A program made the position numbers and the translations under genes. A stretch of 64,000 nucleotides of DNA from Caprella mutica (Eukaryota > Arthropoda > Malacostraca > Amphipoda > Caprellidae), in assembly GCA_947561585.1 (NCBI GenBank), contig CANNZV010001116.1:1-64000 (forward strand), given 5' to 3'. The notes under the pieces are model-generated. The model was not told the DNA's origin and searched no databases. It saw only the letters and a program-made list of their open reading frames with translations. Positions 36,701 through 48,700 of the stretch are shown here, one piece after another. Each line of letters begins with the position of its first letter. Positions within the stretch are counted from its first letter, which is position 1.

Positions 36701-39700
36701 ATCTCCATGAATGAAATTTGAAAGAGTCAATAACAAAAATATTAATTGAATGAAAAATAGTAGGATTTGATTTTTCTACTACCATATGGAAATAAATTTT
36801 TCGTCGTAACTCTTAACTGATTATCACGATAGATGCAAAAAAAGTGAATGAATAAAACTGTGTTTTTAAAAAATTTCTATGTTTGATAGTTTGTAAAATA
36901 AACCAATTTGAAAATGGTTTCCTTTTTTTGCGCCACCCTGTAGAACGATTTAATACTTTTTAATTCTCTCCGTCTATAATATTATCAGGGTCCATGATTT
37001 TATAAGCATATTGTCACAACTCTATAATAATGACTAATTTGTTAAAATTGTAGGAACCTCGAAAAATTGCATCTATTTAGCATCGATATATTTCATATGT
37101 TTTATAACATCGTATTTAGAATAATCTAAATAAATCACAGTATAAAAGTAATGAAATAAATAATAGTATTGCCATGTAAAACTATCTCACTTTATCTCTT
37201 CACCAGTTTTTCTATTGAACAAAAACATTTTTCTTCTTTAAAAAAAATTAATTGAATTTTTCACTGCAATGTTTAGTTAAAATTTATCGAAATACATATG
37301 CATTTAGAAATAATTGAGACTTTCCCATTAAATACACGGAGTTCATTAAATAATTAGTTGATAGGTAGGTACCCTTACTAGATGAGTGAGTTGGAAAAAA
37401 ATATACGACCGAAAGAAGAATGGTTCTAAAAATTTTGTAGGCTGTTTTGTTTTTTTAGGTAAATGACGAATTATTGGACATTTTCACATTTTTGATCGTA
37501 TTAAAAAAAGTATACCTAGCCTATATCTTGAACACCAATAAAAATAGCGAGTTAAAATGTCAAATTATGTATTTGTTCTTATAGCTATGATTGAAAATAT
37601 GAAACTGTTCGAGAATTCCTAACTAAAGGCGTGTTTTGATAATAAAGGTGTTCCATTACTTCAAAAGTGACATGATTCGTGTTTTCCAACCTGTTGAAAA
37701 AGACTCTTAGGTAAACCTAATAACCTAGATAGTATCCTCTGATATTTTGTCCAATTAAATTGTTAAATTCTGCTTTTTTATGATATGTTTTGGTCTCCAT
37801 AATTTCAGTTACCTTCCTATTTTAACACTCACTAAAGTGGCAGCAATAAAATAAAAAAAATGGCTCCATCTTTCAGTGTGGTCGGAACAGTGCAGTTCTG
37901 GACGAAACCTTTATGATGGCTAGCAAGGCAGCCAAGGTAGACACTTCCAATGCTGAGTACCTAACGGAAGTAGGGTACCAGTGCCTACTTTTGGGCAGAG
38001 TGAAGGAAGCTACCAAATTCTACAAGAATGCCACCAAACTTGATGAGTCATCCGTCTCGGCTCTCACTGGTGAGTCTGATAAGTTCTTTCATATCTGATA
38101 ACAGAAGAAAAATAAGAAAGGTGACCGGGTGAAGTACCCATAGTAAATAAATAGAGAAGTATACCAAGTAGTACAATATTGGAACATCAAAAAATACTCT
38201 GAGTGACGTCATACAAAGTATTTTCCATTTTGTTTTTAAATAAAAAATGTTCTACTATTCAGTTAAACGTGCATTTTCATGGAAATTAACTTAATAAAAT
38301 TGTTTTTATCACGTTTTACACTCTATTCACTTATAATATTCACCTTATAATACATGAGAGTACTGTATGCAACGCCATTTGTTTACATCGTTTCTGAAGA
38401 ATGGATCATGTTCACCGTCAATTAATTCGAAACTTAGTATACTTTTCTATTTATTTACTATGGAAGTACCTACCTATTTGTAGGGTCTAGAGCTTTTGTA
38501 ATTTGGATTAGGTTAGGTAGGTACTAGCTACCTAATAGTAGATGTAGATTATGTATTCCCGTTCAGTTACTAGGTACAGTAGGTTGGAACAGGTAAATTG
38601 CGGTACGTAAACTTACTTCGGTCTTAAACATATGAAACACTAGTAATTGAAATCATGGCACAATTTACATGGTGGTTTGACCTTATTCCCTCACGCCACT
38701 TTAATAGTTTAATTAATGGACTTTTGTAACTGTCGGAATAATTGGGTATCATCGTTGATATCAATTTTTTGTTATAAATTAGTACCGCTACTGGCAGTTT
38801 AGGAGAATAGCGTTAGGGTTATGCTCTTCAACTACGCTTTGGGCTGATAGGTACGTTTCATTTACTATCACCTCTTCCTTTTCCTCTTCCATCCGTGAGT
38901 GCAGTCATCATTACATGTATCAGCTTCAATAAGTTTATGGCGAGATGGTGCTAGGAGACTTTTTTATAGAAGCTGCATGCTTTACCAACATCTTCAAAGT
39001 CCATTGTACTTAATTTTTTTTTGGTTTTGAAGCTAATGTTAAACCTCTACTTAATTTATTTACGATAATATTGATATCAGATTTCGTCATATAAACTCTA
39101 GTTGTTAATTTAGGGTCACGCAGGTAAACTGTGGCCTTTTAATTTTTAATTGCAGCCCTCTCAAGAGAGTCTCTAAAACATTCTGAAACGAAATTACATT
39201 AGATTGTTCATATACCTACCAAAAGAAGCGCAGTGCACGCTATATTTTCTTAATTTAAGCTTTTAGCGAGTGTTTTGTACCTATGAGGTTTCTGTTGTTA
39301 GAGGTCGTAGTTACTTAGTGTGCCCCAATTTACCTGCTTGACCCTACTCATTTTACGTGTTAAGTTCTGTGCAATGAAATCGTCTTCTTTTTATTACAGG
39401 TATCATTACATGCGAGTTGTTGGAGGGACAAACAGACTTGGCGGAGCAGCAACTTGACTTTTTGAAAGAGGTTCAGAGGAACCTAGGAGCAGCTCCTGAC
39501 ATCCTCTATCTATCAGCAGTTCTCAACAGACTAAAGAAGCAGTCCTCTGAAAAGAGCATCAGCCTTCTTAACGAAGCCATCGAGAACCACTACAAACAGC
39601 TCAGAGGCCTGGGTTTCGGTACTACCTACCTAGCCGCCCTTAACCCTGACTTTCTGATGATGATAGTGCAGGAGTGTCTCCTGTACGCTCCTGTGAAGGA

Positions 39701-42700
39701 TAGTCTTAGCTCCTCTACTGAGATAGAGGCCATAGCTACTGGAGGAGGACCTAGTTACACTCTGCTGAAGAGGTGCTCCATGGTGCTCGAAAGCGTCTGT
39801 CAGGTAGGTAATAAAAAACCTTTGACAGATTTCAACGGCTATGAAAACTGCACCGAATTACGGACATTCAATAGAACTATTTTTTTCATATTTTAAAGAG
39901 TTTTATATAGCTAGGGGAGCGTCTCATTACTTGAACACACTGAAAATGAGCGTTAACGTAGGTCTGGAACCTATCTGACAGTTAAAAAATTTTCATTGAT
40001 CTACTATGACTATGCTAACATTCACTAACCAATAACTGTGAGTGTCAGAGTTATGCGACGTTTCTCATGCATGATTTTTTTAGAGCATAAAAATATTTCA
40101 AGACCCTCCCGCGCGAAAAAACGACCCCAAAAAAAATATTTCTGACAGAAATTTAACAAATTTTACACCAATTAAATAGCTAAGTTGCTTCTTATAGCCT
40201 GGGAATTCAAACCCTTCGCTGATAATTAGAGAAGCCACCAAAAGGTTTTCCGATTTTGAATCTGTAAAATTATTGCTTTACCATCGGACGATTCTAGCAA
40301 TTATGCTATTTTCAGCACCTGTCATTGGATGGAGCGGTTTTTCGTCCGTAAGGGTATTATAAAATTAAAAACCAATTTCTATTAAATTTTCCCGTTTTTT
40401 TACTGTTGTTTCCCCAGGCCTGTCCAGCTCTTCTCCCCGCTCTCCTGCTCACAGCCCGCATCATGATGATCACTGGCAGTTTGAGATCTGCAGCCTCCAC
40501 TCTCACCCACATAATAGAAAATGTTGGCGTTACCAGTTCTGAGGCCCGTATGCTCATGGCTCAGGTGGGAGAGACTAATGATTTGTGTTCTGGCACTAGT
40601 GATCTGTCTTCTGGCACAAGTGGCACTTGAAACCAATGACTTAAAGGGCCGTGAAGAGTATATTTATATATTTTAGCTAAGTAACTTTCACAAATAAATT
40701 GTTTCATTTATGTGTTAAACTCAGAGGTTGCATTATGACTAGTTTTATTATATCATGAGTTCAAATGAACTCTATATCAATGGGTGTGTTTGATGTTCAT
40801 AACTTCGAATATACTTCATTAAGCAAAAATTTCTGGAATGTGATAACATCATTCGCCTAAAAGGATTTTCAAAATTTGAACATCTTGAAATCTATATCTT
40901 AAATTTGTGTGGATTTTGCTTTTGGTCTCAGCTGTAAGATCATTCTCGAGTTGAACAGAATATGGTCATTAAAAAATTATATCTAAGTCTAAAATGTATT
41001 ATTTAACTACCTAAGACAAATGGGAACATCAAGCGCTATAATCTTCTTGTCTACAACTCTAAAGTCTTTTGTTCCAGGTGCAACTGATGCAAGGTAACTA
41101 CAAGCAGGCACAGCAGAGTCTAGAGGTTGGTCTGTCCTATAACTTTGAAGTCAGAGGTTACCCAGTGTACCACCTGGTCAGGGCCAGGATACTCAAACAC
41201 CATGGCAGTTACAAGGAGGCCATAGCTACCCTCAATACCTGCCTTGCTATAGTCAAAAAAGCTAATCAAGGTTAGAAAATAGCAATGAATTCCAATAAAA
41301 CTCAAAATGTTGTTATAGGAAGTTATTATAATTGAATTAATGTTGTCTAAAAGAAATAGATGTTGAAAAATGTTTAGCTACCTTCTTATTTTCATATCTA
41401 ATTCTTCTTGTTTTGCTTATCGATATACAAAATCACCTTATTGACTACAATTAAATTATTTAAAAAGAAGCATTTATAATTTATTAGAGTAACCCCCCCC
41501 CCCCCACAGCTACAGTTTCCAGTCTAGCATCAGCAGGCTTGGGTTCCTCTACCGAAATGACTCTGCCAGAGAAGACCTCAGTGTACCTGGAGAAGGTGGA
41601 CTGTCACCTGCTAGCGGGGGAAAGAGACATGGCGGCACAGGTCATGGAAGAGGCCAGGAGTGACCTCAGGGTTAGTAACTCTATTTTAAGCAACGGCCCG
41701 TACAGATGGGGCGTTTTCTAACGCGATTTTGAGTTATTAGAAGTTCAATGGAACGCGCCCAACGAACGCGCGTTTAAATATCTCTGTTGCAACGCGCGTT
41801 ACGATATATAACATAATGTATATCTAACGGGCGCTTGCTGTGCGTTAGGAAACGCCACGTCTGTACTAGGCCTAACACTCACAGCAGAAGATTTGTCACC
41901 TTCCTACAAATTAATTCTCATTTGTTCCATTAAACTGAGGATATCATTTCAGGGTACAGGTGAAGAGACGCGTCTTGACGTTGCCTCTGCAGACCTCTCC
42001 CTTAGTCGTGGTGATATCCAACAGGCCCTGAACACCCTCAGGGCGGTGCCCACTGACAACCAACACTATATGCAGTCTCGGCACAAGATGGCGGACATCT
42101 ACCTCAACCATCTGAACGATAAGCGCATGTTCGCTATGGTATACAGGTAACTTAGCAGCTACCATTTCAGTTACTTAAGTAGTTACCTTTTCAGTTAATT
42201 TAACATTGTTTTATGAAAAACTGAGCATAATGAGAATTAAAACGATCAATAAATGTCCCAAAATAAGGCCATCTCCGTGGACGGGTTAACTTTGCTGTAA
42301 ACAGTTAATCTTGGAATAATTTTTCAACAATGTTAATTTAATATCATTCCCGTGAAATGAATCTTAACTTTTTTCAGAGAGGTTGTTGAAAAGGCCCCCA
42401 CAACTCAAAGTTTCTTGGTGTTAGGAGATGCTTACATGTCGATACAAGAACCAGATAGAGCTATCGAGGTGTGGCTGCGACTGTTGTAACTATATTATAA
42501 GCTGCTTTCATATAGGTTTACGGGATATCCATATTATCATGAGGTTATTTAAACTAAACGTTAAAGGTTTTTCTATTCTCGAAAGATTGAAACCTGGAAA
42601 AAAACCTCTTGATGATAAAGTTATACCATATTAAAAGATTGAAAAATAATTCACTTTCTTGTTAGACTGCATCTACAAAGTCCCTTGTAGCTATTCAATC

Positions 42701-45700
42701 TTTTTCTGACTTAAACGATAGCGTCATAGGTTCCGAAGCTTAAACCCCCCCCCCATTAAATCCATTCCCTCCCCCAGGTGTATGAACAGGCTGTCAAGCG
42801 TACCCCCCGTGACTCGGCCCTAGCAAGTAGAATGGGAAGAGCACTGGTGAAGACGCACCAGTACAACAGAGCCATCAACTACTACAAAGATGCCATCAAG
42901 ACTGGTTCTAGCAACCAGTTGAGGTGGGTTCTTTGTTGCCACATTCCTCTCTGACTGCTTCTACCAAACACTTGTATTTAAGTTTATTTTGATGTCACCT
43001 ACATAGACCAATTGTTGCGTGGCCAGAAAATTCGTCCATTAAATGTCAATAAATTATTTAAATGGAACAAAATGTTAGGATAAATACTTTGTACTTTTTA
43101 ACTGCGGAATATATGTTATTTTCACCTAACCAGATTTTATGCGACTGCACTTGTTATCTATTAAGGTGGACTTCCAATGCTACGGCTCTTCCCGCCGTTA
43201 TGCATTCCAATGCTACGGCTCTTCCCGCCGTTATGCATTCCAATGCTACGGCTCTTCCCGCCGTTATGCATTCCAATGCTAAGGCTCTTCCCGCCGTTAT
43301 GCATTCCAATGCTACGGCTCTTCCCGCCGTTATGCATTCCAATGCTACGGCTCTTCCCGCCGTTATGCATTCCAATGCTACGGCTCTTCCCGCCGTTATG
43401 CATTCCAATGCTACGGCTCTAGCCGCCGATATGCATTTCAATGCTATGGCTCTAGCCGCCGATATGCATTTCAATGCTACGGCTGTAGCTGCTCTACGAC
43501 TGTCAGTTTCACTTAATTAATTAATTTGTTAATTATTTTATTAGAATTAATTAATTTATTTAGTATTAATTTACTTATTTAGTAGTAATTAATTTATTAA
43601 TATTAATTATTTCATTAATATTAATTAATTTATTAATATTGATTAATTTATCAATATTGATTAATTTATTAATGTTATTTTATTTATTAATATTGAATGG
43701 AAACAGTACCAAAGATACCTGAATTAACAGCAAACTTTGTCGGTTATCACGCTTCACTTATTTTACCCTCCAAATATTGAAGGGAGATGTAAAAATTACT
43801 ACTAGCCGCAGCGGCCGTACGGCTGTAGACGCTCCATTGGAAAGGAGTACATGGGAGAGCCGCGCGGCTCTAGCCGCGCGGCTCTAGCCGCTTCAGCCGC
43901 TGCATTGGAATTCGACTTTTACACACATATTGTTAGCACTCAATGATATCTTTCTTTCTATTCCTAATTTAAACAAAAACGGACGAATTTTCCCTGTGCG
44001 AATTTTCCCTGGACTAATTTTTCCCAGGACTACTGTTCCTTGGAAGAATTTTCCCTAGCACTTATTTGTTCATCTCTTGGTCAGGTATGACATGGCGGAG
44101 CTTCTGATGCGTATGACACAGTATGACAAGGCAGAGAAAGCAATAAACCAGGCCCTGGAACTAGAGACTCAAACTAGTGACATCAACTCCATGGTGATGC
44201 AGGCTAAACTTCATAACCTTCTCTCTAAAGTGAGTAATAAAACTAGTTGTTGAAACTAGTAAAATGATATGTAACTAGGTAGTTAAACTAATGAAATAAT
44301 ATAACTATGTGGTTAAACTCGTAGAATAATAAAGCTAGTTGTTGAAACTAGTAAAATGATATGTAACTAGGTAGTTAAACTAGTGAAATGATATAACTAG
44401 GTGGTTATTTGTAGTTTGGCTGGTGAGATTTTGGCACAATTTTTTTTTCTGTTGGCAGTTGTACGAGCGTTGGAATGGCAAGTACCAGCAGTCCATTAGC
44501 ACCTTGACGGAGGCTAAGAATGTACAGGTGAAGGTGCTAAAGAGAGCACAGGTGGAACTACCTGACGCACTGCCTGAACACAAGAAACTGGCTGCTAGGT
44601 AAGCTACTGGAAATTAAAAACTAGTTGCTAGGTAAGCCCTAAAACGAGACACTAGCTTCTAGGTGAGCACTAGAATCAGGACATTCATGTGTAATGAATT
44701 TACGTTCATATTTTTTTCCCTTAAGATTCTCTATTGAAATATCTTTATTTATTAACTACTATAACAATTTGTAGGTAGCTAATAGCTATATAAAAGATGA
44801 TTTATATATCGTTTTTAGCATTGATTATTTATAAATTACCTAAATACTAAACTGAGAATTTTCTATTACATCTGTTTTTATCCTCTAATTATCGGTTGGT
44901 AGTGAGTCATGTAACGGCCATTTTGTTTTTTAGTATGTGTTGCAAGATGGCGGAGCACGGAGCTAACCAGAGAGAACATGACGCTGCCATCAGACTGTAC
45001 AAAGAGGCATTGGAGTACACTCCTGACGATGCAGATGTACTCCTGTCCTTGGCTAAACTGTACCTGCAGGTGAGTTGTACTCGATCTAAGGCCTATTTCA
45101 CACAGAACGTTTTTTCAACAAAAATGTAGCATTAAAACACGCCCAATGTAAGTGAACATGCAAAACATATTCGTTTAATTCAATCTTACCATTTTCTTTG
45201 CTGCGGAGTGAGAATGCCTAAAAGTTCCTCTCTAATTGCTTCATCAACTCAATACTAATTGTGCCATGTTTCAGACTAACAACCTGGAGACATGTCAGAA
45301 GACCTGTTCAGACCTCCTGAGGCTTGATAAAGACAATGATGGGGCCACTGTGATGATGGCAGACCTCAGTTACAGGAGGAACCAGTATGACACTGCAATG
45401 TTTCACTTCCAGCAGCTACTAGGTTGGTAAAAAGAGCCAGAGGAAATGTCAAACATTAGTTCATAGAATATGGAAAGTTACTTCACGTTAATATTGACGC
45501 CATCTTGAATTTCTATAGTGACGTGTGAGTTGTGATTCCTATTCTTATTTCGTCTACCTACGCAAAAATAAGAATTTAAATTCTCACTCAATTTGAGTAA
45601 ATAAGTAGAAATTTCTGTTAATTAATGTACGGTTCTGTAAAGTGACACTGTTAAAATATGCAAAAATGTAACTCTTGTAAATATGTTGAATTAGTTGATT

Positions 45701-48700
45701 GTTGCCCAAGATTGAGATAGATTCCAGTCATTTCTTGTAATTTGTTAATATTTATCCTTACCTAACTTCCTTAATTCTGTTCAATGTGATGGTGCCTTAA
45801 TATACCATATAATTAATTAGTAAAGATGAAGTTCTCAGCTCTATGCCTAGGGTATGATTGTCATTCGGGATCATTTCACATAAAACTTCATCAGTACTTC
45901 ACAGAGCTATTTGTATTTAGTCTTAACATTTCGCAATTGAATTATTTGTTTGTGCAAATGAAGGTTTTCCAGTTCTGAAACTTAGGTAATGTTTAAAAAG
46001 AATTGGCTTTTTTTAACGGTTTGCTTTGGAGATAATAAACAACAGTAAGGAAATGGTTAAATAAATCACTTTATATTATCTGAGTAGAGTTTTAAAATTT
46101 GTAAATATTTTATTCAAAAATTGACTTTTAACGATCTTTATGTTGGGGTTTTACTTAATCTCGAGTAAAAGTAGTGACATATCGAATAGTTAAATTTGAT
46201 AAATTTTCAGGTGTTGTTTCCAAATATATAATGTTAGTTCATAAATATAACTCCCTTCAGATCGTCGCCCCACTAACTACTCCGCTCTGGCGAGACTCGT
46301 TGAAGTACAGAGAAGAACAGGTACCCTGGAGGAGGCTGAGCCCTACATCACCCGGGCACAGCACGCAACCCACCGCTCTACCCCTGGCATGTACTTCTGC
46401 CAGGGGCTGCTGGACTGGTGAGAAAAAAACCTGCTGGATGTGTGTGACCGATAAATATTTTCCTCTTCTGTTCAGGTCCTTATAAACAAAAAAACCTTTA
46501 AACCGCGTCCCAACTATCTCTTTTCATTAACAAAAGTACAGTTTGAAAACTATACAGTCACGAGAGGAAATGAATATTTGTTTCTTTTAAGTCTTTTCAA
46601 TATTTGTTTGTGGAATTTTACAACAGGTTTAGAAAACAGAAATTCTTCATTCTTGTGATAGAGAACACAGAAAATGGAATTAATTAATGAATATGCTACT
46701 CCAGATGGCAATAATACTATTATAATAAACAAATCAATGTAGAGCTATATATATAAAAAGCCCCCAGGGGCTCTATCCTGAAGCTGTCTGTGGTGAATGG
46801 AAGAGAAGGGGGGTGGCGTCCCTTGGGCCCCGAACTGTTGTAATTTGGATTATGGATTGTCTTTTTTCATTTTTACCATGTTTATCATTTTTTTAACGCT
46901 ACTTGCAGTTTTAGAGGATAGCGCTAGGGTTATGCTCTTCAACTACGAGGTCTTAGATTTTTGTGTTAGGTAGGCTCGTAGGCTTCATTTACTATCACCT
47001 CTTCCTTTTCCTCTTCCATCCGTGAGTGCAGCCACCGGTGCTTGTGTCCCGTTTCGTCACATTCCTTGGTAAGTGACTGTATTCACGGAGTAGCTTTTCT
47101 GCATCCATGAGCATTGTCACTGACGGTGGTAAGTGACTTTGTTCATGGGGCCACTTTCCTCTCTGACTGCTTCTTCCAGTCCCTTGTATTTAATTTCCTT
47201 TTGACGTCAGCGATATGGCCTTTGGTTCCGAAGCAGACGTTAAACCCCCTAATAAATTAAAAAAAAAAATTATATATAAAAAATCATGTAGGTATAGCAG
47301 TTGTTCTTGAAGTATTTTTCTTGCACTGCCCTTGGTTTTCTCAGTCACCCCCTTAGAATTGTGTTGCATTGAAATAGATGGAAAAGTTACAATTATTATA
47401 TTTATAATATATTTGGTCGTTATCATTCGAGAAAATGGCAAACATAGTTCATGTGTATTCTGCATAATATTAAAAGCAAGAACCGAAGTTATAAGACTGT
47501 AAGTTATACAACAGCCATCCCAGGCAACCCCCATAAAAAATCCCGGCTCCAGTGGGTTGCCGGACACCCTACTTAAAGAACCACTGATCTATATTATAGT
47601 CTTCTCAAATTAAAAGAAAAATTAAAAATTAAATTAAAAAAAATTGTTGAATTTTATTTTCATTTATTTAATTTTTTTTAGTTTTTATCGGATCTCTCCC
47701 CCTCCGTAGGTACCAAGGCAACCCTAACGCAGCTCTCCGTCAGTTCAACCAGGCCCGCAAAGACGAGGAGTGGGGCCAGAAAGCTATCTACAACATGATA
47801 GAGATCTGCCTGAACCCTGACAACGACACCCTCGGGGGGGAGACCTTCCACTCATTCGATGAGGAGTTCAAGGACGGCAACAGTAGAGACACCCAAGAGA
47901 TGGCGCTACGAACAGCTGATAAACTTCTAAAGGTATGCAGAATTTAAACACTTTTTTTCCCCCATAGAAACTAATTGTTAAAATGTTAATTTTCTTGTAA
48001 AGCTGAATAGGATTTTTTTAGCGATTTATCTAATAGTAACTTGTTAATTATTTCATTTAAGAATTATTGATAAAATATCTTTTAACCATCGAATATATTA
48101 TTTGCTACAGAAAATCCTTCTCTAAGTTAAGTCCCGAATTATAGATGTAATTATTTGAGCTACAAATATTAACAATTACCACCTTTTTCCAGGAGTTGAA
48201 ACCGTCCCACGGCCCCCAACAGGTTAGCCACCAGGTTCTCAACTGCCTCCTCCTGCTGGCCTCCAAACAGAAGAGCAATGCGGAGAGTGCCCTCCAGATA
48301 CTCATGGACATAGCTAGCACCGAGGCTTATAAGGACCACGTGGGCGCCATCTTCGGTATGGCCACTGCCTACATGATACTAAAACAGGTACTCAACACAT
48401 TGCTATGAGTTTCTTATACTTTGTGTTTTACCAAGAAGTCTCTCTACAGTTTGAGGAAATCTTTAAAATATTTAGTGTCGAATTATTTAACTTTTACGCA
48501 AACTTATTTTCTATCAGAATTTACAGGGTGGGGCGTAAGTTTGGAAGCAATTTTTCAAACATTAATATAATTCTTAAAAATAAGTAGGTGATAGGGTTTG
48601 AACTATAGTAGAGACACTACATTATGACGTGGCAGTGTTATTTTTTACAAAAATTTAGTCAATTCAAAAATGTCAGACAAAAGAGAAGCCATTATTGCTG

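Noticed and set aside
43062..43520. 152-residue ORF with [11 protein letters not shown] repeats
   Set aside because: A 33-bp minisatellite inside an IFT139 intron; frame continuity follows from the unit length.
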